Origin: JAKEFM01 sp035695825
GTDB taxonomy: Bacteria > Planctomycetota > UBA1135 > JAKEFM01
Reading direction: 5' to 3'
Assembly (NCBI GenBank): GCA_035695825.1
Contig: DASRRH010000001.1
Coordinates: 1 to 64,000 of the forward strand
Length of the DNA: 64,000 nt
Positions 8,563-16,404 of the stretch are shown piece after piece. Both the position numbers and the translations under genes were made by a program. The notes beneath the pieces were generated by a model, which had not been told where the DNA came from, ran no database searches, and saw only the letters and a program-made list of their open reading frames with translations. The stretch's first letter is position 1. Each line of letters begins with the position of its first letter.

Positions 8563-9193
8563 CGAGGCAACGCCCCGGACGGAAGGCGTGGGACCGGGCG
8601 GCGGACGCGGGGATGTGAGGCCTGGGCGGAGGCGATGGCGCCGGTGATCGACGGTCTCCTCGAGCACGGCTCTTGCCCTCTCCGCTTCCTCGCCCTCCTC
8701 GCGCGGGATTCGGCGCGCCGCCTCGGTCCCCGCGCCGTCGAGAGGGGAGGTGCAGGCCGTACCGAGCCGGTCCGCGGGGCCGAACCGGAAAGCGTGAACG
8801 CCGCCGCCTCCGTCGGGTCCGGTAGCCCCCGAGGCTTGCGGCCTGGAGGCGCGGGTCGAACCCGCTCGACCCCCGGATCGAGCTCCAGCTCGCGAGCTCG
8901 AGGCCCGCGCAGCCTTTCCATCGATGTAACCTTTTTCCGCACGTCCGTCTTTGCTCGTGGGGAGAGAGGTCTCCGCGCAGAGGAGGCTTCGAGACGAAGC
9001 GAGGGCGGGACTGCCGGCGAGCACCCGTCGCGAGGGACCGGGCGGCCCGGTCTACCCTCCGCCCGGCGGGCCTCGCGGCCCCGGGGGCGCCCTCCTCGCG
9101 CTACGGATGGGCGCCGAGGGGCGGGTCGGGCCTCCTCGGCGGCGCCGGGGCGGCCATACTCAAGGGGCACGGAGGCGACGGTCGATGGGGAGG
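8563..9193. other. Accessory intergenic region without a convincing gene
   Basis: About 630 bp with open frames only of the kind expected by chance at this GC content. It holds one copy of a structured repeat (8806-8897) and a T-rich patch near 8925-8945, and ends at the operator-like palindrome of the toxin-antitoxin pair. I see no tRNA cloverleaf, although the short stem GCGGGT-CGA-ACCCGC superficially recalls a T-arm. Confidence 0.5.
8806..8897. repeat. Structured intergenic repeat, copy A
   Basis: This 92-bp stretch aligns without gaps to 12738-12829 in the same orientation, about 84% identical by eye (15 differences). It contains two short stems, CGAGGC..GCCT.. and GCGGGT-CGA-ACCCGC. 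The second stem is kept in the other copy (GGGT-CAT-ACCC) although its loop differs, which hints at selection on structure. A third, weaker self-complementary stretch spans the two GAGCTC boxes at the right end. Function unknown. Confidence 0.75.
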
Positions 9194-9210
9194 GTAAGAT
9201 ATGGTCTTAC
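9194..9210. promoter_or_regulatory. Inverted-repeat operator of the toxin-antitoxin pair
   Basis: GTAAGA-TATGG-TCTTAC is a perfect 6-bp inverted repeat with a 5-bp spacer, directly upstream of the ribbon-helix-helix antitoxin gene, and it overlaps a -10-like TAAGAT. This is where such antitoxins normally bind to repress their own operon. The role is inferred from position and symmetry. Confidence 0.6.
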
Positions 9211-9233
9211 AAGGAACGACCGCCCATTCCCCC

Positions 9234-9515
9234 ATGAGAAAGCGCCGCACGATGACGATCTCCCTCCCGGGGGAGATGCTCGAGAGGCTGAACCAGGTTC
9301 GTCGCTTCGAGCACCGAACCGCCTCCGAGCTCGTGAGAGAGGCCCTTCGCCGCTACTTCATGAGAGCGATCCCCGAGGAGGCCGCCTCCCCTCGAGACCT
9401 CCGCTCCCTGCGCCGGGCCCGGAGGGAGTACGACCGGGGCGAGACCGTGAGCCTCGCCGAGCTTCTCGATGACCTGGACCGTCTCCCTCGCGTCGTCCGC
9501 AAGAAAGCAACTTAG
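9234..9515 (+). CDS. Ribbon-helix-helix (CopG-type) antitoxin
   Basis: 93 residues. The N-terminus MTISLPGEMLERLNQV...ASELVREALRRY is a classic ribbon-helix-helix DNA-binding fold: one beta strand then two helices. The charged C-terminal half should wrap the toxin. It is expected to neutralise the RelE-like protein encoded by the overlapping downstream gene and to repress the operon through the inverted repeat at 9194-9210. The start is uncertain: ATG 9234 is chosen; ATG 9252 would begin at MTISLP, and ATG 9201 lies inside the operator. The gene overlaps the toxin gene by 47 bp. Confidence 0.85.
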   Translation: MRKRRTMTISLPGEMLERLNQVRRFEHRTASELVREALRRYFMRAIPEEAASPRDLRSLRRARREYDRGETVSLAELLDDLDRLPRVVRKKAT

Positions 9516-9732
9516 GCGGATGCCTCCACGCGACCGAGAGCGCGTCGTCGAAGCCCTCGGCGGGATGGAAGCGAACCCCTGGACGGGGGACATCGTCCAC
9601 TTGAAGGACCGGCCGACGGCGTGGCGACGGCGGATCGGGGAGTGGCGGATCCTGTTCGAGATCGTTCGGGAGGATGGAGTCGTCCTCGTCGCCGACATCC
9701 GACGTCGGACCTCGACGACCTACCGGCGGTAG
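9469..9732 (+). CDS. RelE/ParE-family toxin
   Basis: 87 residues, the usual length. The pattern MTWTVSLASSARKQLRRMPPRDRERV, then LKDRPTAWRRRIGEWRILFEI and VLVADIRRRTSTTYRR, is typical of the RelE/ParE fold: two N-terminal helices and a C-terminal sheet ending in the I-(R)-R-R-x-x-x-Y motif. Whether it cleaves mRNA on the ribosome or inhibits gyrase cannot be told from sequence; the arginine-rich core and C-terminal Tyr favour RelE. Translation is probably coupled to the antitoxin through the 47-bp overlap. The pair sits between two sequence blocks that lie much closer together in a second copy at 12.7-13.2 kb (see findings). Confidence 0.87.
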   Translation: MTWTVSLASSARKQLRRMPPRDRERVVEALGGMEANPWTGDIVHLKDRPTAWRRRIGEWRILFEIVREDGVVLVADIRRRTSTTYRR

Positions 9733-9804
9733 CCGCCATGCGACGCGGGTCCACGTCCTGCCCCCTCGGCCTCGCGCGGGTGGGAACCGGAGGGCGAGCA
9801 GCCC

Positions 9805-9960
9805 TCAGGGAATCGTGATCGTCGCGGTGCCGGCTCCCTGCGGCGGAACGGCCGCCGACACCTGCGCCGCCCCGGTTCCGACGCGGAAGATCCCTTCCGG
9901 CAATCCCGTCAGCGTCAGGCGTCCGGCCGCATCGGTCCGGAGCGCCGCGTCGCTCGCTCC
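9805..9960 (-). pseudogene. 3' remnant of the carboxypeptidase-regulatory-like repeat protein gene
   Basis: Read on the minus strand this stretch encodes about 50 residues (SDAALRTDAAGRLTLTG..., ending ATITIP and stop) that nearly duplicate the C-terminus of the 1,077-residue protein encoded at 12998-16231. Nucleotide similarity continues past the stop codon to about 9771. Upstream of 9960 the match ends abruptly and there is no start codon or signal sequence, so this is a fragment, not a gene. It marks a partial duplication of the 12.7-13.2 kb region. Confidence 0.8.
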
Positions 9961-10128
9961 GAAGTTCGGCGAGACGGGCGTTGGCGAGCGGGAGTGCGAG
10001 GTGAGCCGGCTCCTCGCCGCGACACACCCGTGTCGCCTCCGGACGCGAGTCGGGGCCGCCGAAGCGTCAAGCCGCGGCGGCCCCGTGACGACCCTGAGAC
10101 GGGGATCGGTGCCCCGGTGGCTACCGAT

Positions 10129-10530
10129 CTAGAAGGAGTGGTTGACCTGGTTCGTCTTCTTGGTCACCTGCACCATGCTGAAGAGGTTCTGGAGGATCAG
10201 CTTCCCGTAGATCTCGTCCTGGCCCCAGTCCTCGTCGAGCACGCCCTCGCCGAGGAGGACGTCGAACAGCGCGGTCTCCGTCGCGGTCGGGCTCGCGTCG
10301 GGGAAGTACTTCACGGGCGAGTAGGTGAACAGGTGGTCGTCTCCGCCGTAGAGGCCGGAGTCCGCCCCCCAGAGCTGACACTTCAGCTTGAAGAGCTTCG
10401 CCTGCGTGCAGGTCTTCATGTAGCAGAGCTCGAGCGGGGTGAAGTTGACGTTGCACTTCACCACGCACCGGGCCGTCCGCTTGTGGTGGTCGTGGGTGAT
10501 CGTGAGCTGCGCGCTCGTGATCGTCGCCAT
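10129..10530 (-). CDS. Hypothetical 133-residue protein, Cys-containing, family unknown
   Basis: The start is well supported: AAGGAGG lies 7 nt before the ATG, one of the strongest ribosome-binding sites in the window. The protein has no signal peptide or membrane segment. The first half is beta-rich with several cysteines (ARCVVKCNVNF, ELCYMKTCTQAK, LKCQLWG); the second half contains acidic, aromatic sequence (YGGDDHLFTYSP, LDEDWGQDEIYGKL). Composition differs from neighbours (more Lys, Thr, Cys, His). The sequence looks like a conserved soluble protein, but I cannot name its family. It lies alone on its strand, between the duplicated-gene remnant and the esterase-like gene. Confidence 0.75.
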   Translation of the reverse strand: MATITSAQLTITHDHHKRTARCVVKCNVNFTPLELCYMKTCTQAKLFKLKCQLWGADSGLYGGDDHLFTYSPVKYFPDASPTATETALFDVLLGEGVLDEDWGQDEIYGKLILQNLFSMVQVTKKTNQVNHSF

Positions 10531-10878
10531 GCGATTCCTCCTTGCAGTCGGCGGTCCCGTCCCCCGAGGGGAAAGGGGATCCGCTTCCCCACCTCGGAAC
10601 CACCCCCGTAGGTGGTCGCGGAGGGGAACAGTCCTCCGAAGTCACGATGCACTCTCCTCCGAGCGGCTCGCGTACCAAGCCGGTGGAGGAGATCGTCCGA
10701 CGTCGAAACGAGTCCTAGGGAGAGGAACGCAAGACGCGCGAGAACGTGACAGCGGATCCTGGGGGGGTATCCCGCCTTGAGGGGCATCCACCGCGTCCCC
10801 CGCCGTCCCCCGCGGCTCGGACCTCGTCTCCGGTTCCCGCGGGAGCGAATCGGCAGTACGACTCGAAGGCTTCCGAGA
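10531..10878. other. Intergenic region with short hairpins
   Basis: About 350 bp with no convincing gene. It contains short inverted repeats such as CCACC-CCCGTA-GGTGG and CCCCGAGGGG just upstream of the 133-residue protein gene. It should hold that gene's promoter and the terminator of the esterase-like gene, but I cannot assign either site. Confidence 0.4.
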
Positions 10879-12138
10879 TCACCGGCCGTCCGAGGCTTTC
10901 GCCGCATGGGTCGGTGTCGTGTCCGCGATCACCAGCGCCGCGTCGTAGGCGAAGAGCATCGGACGAATCTCCGGGGCAGGTTCGAAGAGTTTCGCGTGCA
11001 CCATGGGGCGAATCGGGGCGAGCTCGAACAAGGACCAAGGGGCGACCGCCGCCTCCAGCACGGGTCGGAAGAACGGGGCCTCGTCCGCTCCGCACGCCAC
11101 CACCTTTCCCGCCTCCTCCCCGACGGCGGCCCGTTTCCCGTTCCGTCCGCAGGTGACGAGGAGATTGAACAGCCGGGAGTCCTGGCCGCGGGCGAACTCG
11201 GCCAGGAAGTTCCCGAGGCTCGAGATGTCGACGGGAGAGAACCCGCGCATGCCGTGCCAGGCGCCGAGATCGAACAGGACGCGAGGGGCCGGCTCCCCTC
11301 CTCGCTGCGCCGCCCGGTAATTCCGGAGGAAGTTGCTCTTGAACATCTCTTCCCGCTCGAGGTTCGAGGCGAACCCCGTCTGGCCCGTCCGCTGACCTTC
11401 GTAGAGCCGATGGCTCAGCTCGAGAGCGCTCAGGACCTGTCCCGCCTCGCTCTCCGGCTTCGGTTGAAAGGCCCTGCGGATGGAGTCGATCTCGGCTGCG
11501 TATCCCCGCGGGATGTAGACGCCGCTCGCCTCCTGACCGTCGACCTTGGCGAGCGCGGCCTGCGCCGCCTTCTTCGCCTCGGGATTGGGCGCGAGGGCTG
11601 CGAGCCTCTCGAACAGGGGACGCGCGCGTTGCTCCTGCTCGAGGCCCCAGAGGAAGGGGGCCTTGGCTCTCGCGACCTCCCCTGCGAGCCGGGCGAACGA
11701 GAGCAGTTCTTCGGATGAGTCGGGAAGGTTGGGGAGCGCGCAGGCGAGGTACTCGGCCCGGGCGCGCGAGTCCCCGAGTCGGGCGTAGCGATCGAGCCTC
11801 TCCGCTTGGAGGGGGCTGATCTCGAGCGCGACGTAGCGGTATCCCAGGGGATGGAGCTCGCGGAAGAGCATCCCCGCGAAGGCGGGGACCTCCGCGACCC
11901 CATGCTCCTCCCCGAGGAAGAGGAACTGGGATTGGCGCGCCTGTTCCCGCAGCCAGTCCGCCCCCGGCCCGGCGAGGCGACCGTCCTCGATCCGAAGCTC
12001 GAGCCGATGTTCCTCGAGCGCCGCCCGGAGGTCCGTTCCCGGCTCGCCGCCCCGGGCGAAAGCAAGGCCCGCGCCGAGAAGCAGTCCTGCTCCGAGGGCC
12101 CGACGAAGGAGAGGACGCGAAGGTTTGGATGCGCGCAT
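10879..12138 (-). CDS. Exported erythromycin-esterase-like / Tiki-superfamily protein
   Basis: 419 residues with an N-terminal signal peptide (residues about 8-29, Arg-rich start then LGAGLLLGAGLAFA). The motif FLFLGEEHGVAEVPAF matches the G-E-x-H-G block of the EreA/ChaN/TIKI fold; RYVALEISPLQAERLDRYARLG and FDLGAWHGMRG give the further Glu and His typical of that fold. Members include macrolide esterases, haem-uptake proteins and proteases, so the substrate is open; an exported location makes drug inactivation less likely. ATG 12138 is chosen because it begins the signal peptide; the frame stays open upstream without coding character. The gene stands alone. Confidence 0.75.
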   Translation of the reverse strand: MRASKPSRPLLRRALGAGLLLGAGLAFARGGEPGTDLRAALEEHRLELRIEDGRLAGPGADWLREQARQSQFLFLGEEHGVAEVPAFAGMLFRELHPLGYRYVALEISPLQAERLDRYARLGDSRARAEYLACALPNLPDSSEELLSFARLAGEVARAKAPFLWGLEQEQRARPLFERLAALAPNPEAKKAAQAALAKVDGQEASGVYIPRGYAAEIDSIRRAFQPKPESEAGQVLSALELSHRLYEGQRTGQTGFASNLEREEMFKSNFLRNYRAAQRGGEPAPRVLFDLGAWHGMRGFSPVDISSLGNFLAEFARGQDSRLFNLLVTCGRNGKRAAVGEEAGKVVACGADEAPFFRPVLEAAVAPWSLFELAPIRPMVHAKLFEPAPEIRPMLFAYDAALVIADTTPTHAAKASDGR

Positions 12139-12997
12139 CGATGGAACCTCGAAGGTGGGCTGTCCGGCTGAGAGTTCGAATGCCGGCGCCTGCTCTCGAT
12201 CACCGGACCGCGCAGTCTTCTGCGCGCGTCCGGCACGAGCGGTGCGGCGCAGCTCGGGAGGAGGCCCGAGAACCGGCCCATCCCGCTCGAGCGGGGTCCC
12301 TTCGGCTCCGACGAGGATCTCCGGTACGGCCCGGTGCCGGATGTCGACCGTCGACTCGAGGCGCCCGCGCTCGTCCCGCAGGGTCACGGCGATGGATCTT
12401 TGCGCGACTCTTCGGCCCCGGGGGCCCTTCCGCGGCCGGAGATCCCGTGCGGCAAGTCCCCGTACGAGAGCGCGATCAAGTAGGAGCGGCCGACCGTTTG
12501 CATGCGGAAGGCTTGCCGGCCCGAGGTCGAATCGTGGGTGGTAGAACGACCTCGGGGCGACCCGGGTTCCAGGCGCCTCCAGCCCCTCGTGAAGGACGAC
12601 GACCCGGCTTCCGGATTTCCCTCGGTGTTCCATCCGCCCGCGGGCACGCACGGCCCGACCTCGCCGCACAGCCTTCCCCTCGCCTCGCCTCGAGTGCCGT
12701 CCCCTACGAGGCCCCTGCACTCCGAGATCCACCCGTCGCCTCCGTCGGGTCCGGGGGCCCTCGAGGCTTGCGGCCTCGAGGTCTGGGTCATACCCGGTTG
12801 ACCTGGGGATCGAGCTCCACCTCGCGAGCGGCGAGGTGGCCGGGCGACATGTCCCTCGTCCGTCGTCCGCGAAACCGGGGGCGCTACATGCGCCGTCACG
12901 CCCGGGATCCTTGAGGGGGGGACCCGATCGGCGAGCGGACGCCTGAGTTCCGCCACCTTCGCCTCGCGCGGGTGGGAAGAGAAGGGCGGGAAGGCCC
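12139..12997. other. Accessory intergenic region, possible decayed gene
   Basis: About 860 bp between the esterase-like gene and the end of the large repeat-protein gene. It contains copy B of the structured repeat (12738-12829). On the minus strand, pieces with protein-like character (FYHPRFDLG, then MQTVGRSYLIALSYGDLPHG in another frame, then VAQRSIAVTLRDERGRLESTVDIRHRA in the first frame) run from about 12620 to 12300. This would fit a frameshifted remnant. I cannot identify the parent family. Confidence 0.35.
12738..12829. repeat. Structured intergenic repeat, copy B
   Basis: This is the ungapped partner of 8806-8897. Stems here are CCTCGAGG-CTTGCGG-CCTCGAGG and GGGT-CAT-ACCC; just beyond the aligned block, CCACCTCGC-GAGCG-GCGAGGTGG (12817-12839) forms a perfect 9-bp stem. 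The repeat lies 168 bp past the stop codon of the repeat-protein gene, in the direction of its transcription. Confidence 0.75.
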
Positions 12998-15900
12998 TCA
13001 GGGGATCGTGATCGTCGCGGTGCCGGCCCCCTGTGGCGGAACGGCCGCCGACACCTGCGCGAGCCCGGCCCCAACGCGGAAGGTCCCCTCCGGTAGTCCC
13101 GTCAGCGTCAGGCGTCCGGTCGCGTCGGTCCGGAGCGCTGCGTCGCTTGCTGCGACCAAGCCCGCAGCGACCCAGGCGCGTGCCTCGACGCCAGTCGAGA
13201 AGTCGACAACGGAGATCGACTCCGCCGCTCGCGGCGAGCCGTCCTCCCCCCGAGCGAGGATTTCGAGATCGCCGCGCCGGCGGACCGGGAGGTCGACCCG
13301 GAGGTTGTCCCCCAGCTTCAACACGAGGGGTGTCCGGAGCGGGAAGATCCCCTCGCCCCACATCTCGACCTCGTAGGTCCCGCTGGCGAGCCCTCGGAAC
13401 GAGGCTGCGCCGTCCAGTCCCGTCACGACGGCGGCCGGGACGGGCCAGGAGGGATCGCCGCTCCGGTGGAGGGCGAGCTGGACGCCGGAGGTCGGACTGC
13501 CGTCCGGACGGCGGCAAGCGAGAGCGATGGAAGCCTCAGGCTCCAGGTCGATGTCGACGCGGACAGTTCTGGCGTCGGGGACTTCAATGGAGGGCACGAT
13601 GGCCGGCGCGCATCCGGCCGCCCTTGCCTCCAGTCGATAGCGCCCTCCGGACAGTCCTAGCGAGGCGAACGACCCGTCGCGTTCGACCAGTATCGGGAGC
13701 CGGATCGAGCCCGGGACACCACGGCCGAGGGGATACAGGAGGACGCTCGGGACTTGGAGCAACGTACCGGCGGGAGTCCGGAGAACTCCCTCAATCCCGC
13801 TCCCTTGCAGGTCGAAGTCGCAACGGACTGCCTCGCCCTCTCCGACCGTCACTTCGCGCATCGAATCGAACGCGAACGAAACGTCGAGTGATCGGCAGAG
13901 CACGTGATAAGAACCGGGTCCGACGCCGAGGAGAGCGTAACCCGCCCCTGGAGCGAGGAAACAGCCTCCGACTATTCTTGTTCCCGTTCCTGTGTCGCGT
14001 AGGTCGACCACGCTTTGGACCTCGACCGGCCTGCCCCGGAGGCGTACTTGGCCAAACACCTTCCCCCTCGGTTCCAGATGGAAGTCGACTTGACGTGTTT
14101 CCCCCTCCGCGAGTTCGACGACGACCTCCGGTCGCATCCGCTGCCACTCTCCCGAAAGCTCGTCAACTGGGCCCACGTTGATGCGCGTCGTCAGCGCCGC
14201 CGTCACCAGGTGGTATCGTCCCTGCCCATCTGTGCGCGTCTCCACATTCGCGTGCGTCCAGGCCGGTCTGGAGACCACCGTTGCGCCGCGGATGGGTTTT
14301 CCCTCGGGCCCTAGGACCCGTCCCTCGATCACCGCTCCGTTCCCGATCGCGACGTCGGGAAGGCGCGTAGTTTCTGCCTCCCCCGCCTCGTAATGCACGA
14401 GGGCCCTCAATGAATCGCCTCGGTAGAAGAGAAGGGTACCTGATCCTGCCGGGCAGTGTTCGAGGACGTACTCCCCAGCGTCATCGGTCGTGGCTGTCTC
14501 GCCGTGAGGGCCCAGGATCTCGCCACGCGGTCGAATCTCACCAGCTACGACCCGAACGTGCGAGAGTGGTTGGCCATCCCGGTGAGTCACGACGCGACCG
14601 CGAACTCGCGCGCCGGCCGCAAGGTGCGCGTGGAAAAGAATCGATTGTCCGGAGGCGACGTCTAACGGTTCGGAGACGAAAGGCGCGAAGCTGTCCGCCT
14701 CGATCCGCAGGCGGTACTGAGCTGGAGCAATGCCGTCAAAGAGGAACGCGCCCGAGGGATCAGAGATCTCCCTCCGCTGTATCGGGGTATGGACCAACCT
14801 CCCCTCCTTGGAGAGGACGGCGATGAACGAGGGGACAGGACCTCCTGTCGTTTCCACCGTCCCTGCGATACTCGCGAGCCGCGGGAGGGTGACGACAAGG
14901 TCGTCCAGCGGCGGAACAACGTTCCGCATCTCCCGAGGAGCGTATCCCTCGGCCTCGGCGACCACCATGATCGGGATTCCCGGGGTGAGGCGCGGAATGA
15001 TGAAGAGCCCGTTGTCGTCCGTTAAGCTCCCCGGATTGAGAGTGATTCCCTCGAGGGCCTCATAGGTCAGGTCGGCTGCTGCGATCGGTTTGCCCTCCTC
15101 TGAGCGGACATGCCCGATGAGGCGACAGCCCTTGATCAGCGCGATGTCGAGGAGGCGCACCTCCCCTGGGGCGAACTCCCTGAGGTGTGAGCGATAGGTG
15201 GAGAAGCCCTGGCGCGTGATGTCAAGACTTGCGGTCTTTTCCGTCCGCACTCCTTCGAGCCGATAGTGACCTTCCTCATCGGTGCGCGTGTCGGGGCCTC
15301 TCTCAAAAGGTGCGCCATCTTCTCCTGGGGGAGGATACTGGACCCCTACGAACGCGTGTCGGAGAGGCGCCCCCGACCCGGCCTCTGTCACTTGCCCCGT
15401 GAGCGTCGCCCCTGAGCGCAGGACAACGCGGATCGGCCCAGGGTGGGGTACTTCGAGGTCGGAATCTCCCTCGACGGACCAACCGGGGCCGTGAGCCTCG
15501 AGGATGTAGTGTCCCTCCTGGATCCCCTGGATCGACCACTCGCCCTTCGCGTCGGGTTTCGCCTGCTTGCAGAACCGAAAGAGGATGATCGCTTGCTCCG
15601 GGGGAGTGCGGTGGGGCTGTGGGGGGTAGGTGGGGTTGCGACGAACTCGAACCGTCGCGTCGGTGACGGGGCTCCCGCGTTCGTCCTCAACTGAACCCGC
15701 GAGAGAGTATCCCTCCTCGAGCAAGAGGTCGAACGGACCGGCTAGAGCCCCTTCGAAAAAAACCCCGGCAGGGGAGTGCTTCGGTTCCTCAGCGTAGAGA
15801 AGAACCCCCTCCGCGAGGACGGGAGGGAGTTCGTAGGCGCCGTCCTCTGTCGTCTTAGTCGAAAGGAACGGTGCGGGGAAAGCCCAAGGTAAGACGGACT

Positions 15901-16231
15901 CCACGAGACAAACTGCCTCGAGGAACGAGCCGGGGATCGATGTTGCTGTAATCGTGGCGTTCGGAATGCCTTCCCCGTGCTTGTCGAGAACCCTCCCGCG
16001 GAAGGAGCGACCCTCGGCTTGGGAGCGTGCGGTGAGTTCGCCAGTTGCACGCTCCTGAGCGGGGCGCGCCGACTCGATTCCTGGCGCTACCGAATCTTCG
16101 GAGGGGAAAGTGTTCCCGTAATGGCTCTTTGGATTGCTTGGGGGGAGGAAGCAGAGAAGTGCGAGAGCAATCAGGAGGGCTGCCGCACTCGCTATGAGGA
16201 GTCCTTTGGGTTGCTTTGTCTTTGCCAACAC
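12998..16231 (-). CDS. Membrane-anchored protein with about ten carboxypeptidase-regulatory-like repeats
   Basis: 1,077 residues. One N-terminal transmembrane anchor (about residues 10-27, GLLIASAAALLIALALLC) precedes serial domains of 80-100 residues, each with the signature G-x-V-x-D-x-x-G-x-P-(I/V)-x-x-A-x-(V/I) and later T-D-x-x-G-x-Y-x-(L/V). These are the beta-sandwich domains of the CarboxypepD_reg/Cna-B-like type, common in large surface proteins. No enzymatic domain is seen. The GTG start at 16231 has GGAGG 7 nt upstream and begins just before the anchor. It is the last gene of the sigma/anti-sigma operon, 26 bp after the 48-residue peptide gene. Base composition is less extreme than in most of the window. 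Its last 50 codons recur as a remnant at 9805-9960. Confidence 0.85.
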   Translation of the reverse strand: MLAKTKQPKGLLIASAAALLIALALLCFLPPSNPKSHYGNTFPSEDSVAPGIESARPAQERATGELTARSQAEGRSFRGRVLDKHGEGIPNATITATSIPGSFLEAVCLVESVLPWAFPAPFLSTKTTEDGAYELPPVLAEGVLLYAEEPKHSPAGVFFEGALAGPFDLLLEEGYSLAGSVEDERGSPVTDATVRVRRNPTYPPQPHRTPPEQAIILFRFCKQAKPDAKGEWSIQGIQEGHYILEAHGPGWSVEGDSDLEVPHPGPIRVVLRSGATLTGQVTEAGSGAPLRHAFVGVQYPPPGEDGAPFERGPDTRTDEEGHYRLEGVRTEKTASLDITRQGFSTYRSHLREFAPGEVRLLDIALIKGCRLIGHVRSEEGKPIAAADLTYEALEGITLNPGSLTDDNGLFIIPRLTPGIPIMVVAEAEGYAPREMRNVVPPLDDLVVTLPRLASIAGTVETTGGPVPSFIAVLSKEGRLVHTPIQRREISDPSGAFLFDGIAPAQYRLRIEADSFAPFVSEPLDVASGQSILFHAHLAAGARVRGRVVTHRDGQPLSHVRVVAGEIRPRGEILGPHGETATTDDAGEYVLEHCPAGSGTLLFYRGDSLRALVHYEAGEAETTRLPDVAIGNGAVIEGRVLGPEGKPIRGATVVSRPAWTHANVETRTDGQGRYHLVTAALTTRINVGPVDELSGEWQRMRPEVVVELAEGETRQVDFHLEPRGKVFGQVRLRGRPVEVQSVVDLRDTGTGTRIVGGCFLAPGAGYALLGVGPGSYHVLCRSLDVSFAFDSMREVTVGEGEAVRCDFDLQGSGIEGVLRTPAGTLLQVPSVLLYPLGRGVPGSIRLPILVERDGSFASLGLSGGRYRLEARAAGCAPAIVPSIEVPDARTVRVDIDLEPEASIALACRRPDGSPTSGVQLALHRSGDPSWPVPAAVVTGLDGAASFRGLASGTYEVEMWGEGIFPLRTPLVLKLGDNLRVDLPVRRRGDLEILARGEDGSPRAAESISVVDFSTGVEARAWVAAGLVAASDAALRTDATGRLTLTGLPEGTFRVGAGLAQVSAAVPPQGAGTATITIP

Positions 16232-16257
16232 GGCAGCGCCTCCGGGCAGGGACGATT

Positions 16258-16404
16258 CTAGTCGGGAACCGTGGCGCTGACTTTTGGTTTGCGCTTTCCC
16301 TGCCCGCCCACCCCTCCGATTCCAAGTGCGGAGGCAGGCGTCACAAGCCCGGCTCCGAGGAGAAGGGTGATGACGATGCGAGCGAGACGTCGAAGGTTCT
16401 TCAT
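16258..16404 (-). CDS. 48-residue exported peptide
   Basis: A short gene beginning MKNLRRLARIVITLLLGAGL and continuing VTPASA to a good signal-peptidase I site (ASA, residues 24-26). That leaves a mature peptide of about 22 residues rich in Gly and Lys (LGIGGVGGQGKRKPKVSA.., ending TVPD). The ATG overlaps the anti-sigma stop codon as ATGA, and the large anchored repeat protein follows 26 bp later, so it lies inside an operon. The textbook signal peptide plus the four-base overlap are the reasons to call it real. It could be a signal, a bacteriocin-like peptide or a small periplasmic partner of the anti-sigma or repeat protein; none is shown by sequence. Confidence 0.7.
   Translation of the reverse strand: MKNLRRLARIVITLLLGAGLVTPASALGIGGVGGQGKRKPKVSATVPD

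Noticed and set aside
8840..8870. tRNA-like T-arm (GCGGGT-CGA-ACCCGC)
   Set aside because: No matching acceptor, D or anticodon stems could be folded around it, and the second copy changes the loop.
4105..9024. Minus-strand open frame of 1,639 codons
   Set aside because: It is antisense to four well-supported plus-strand genes; lack of stops is a GC effect.
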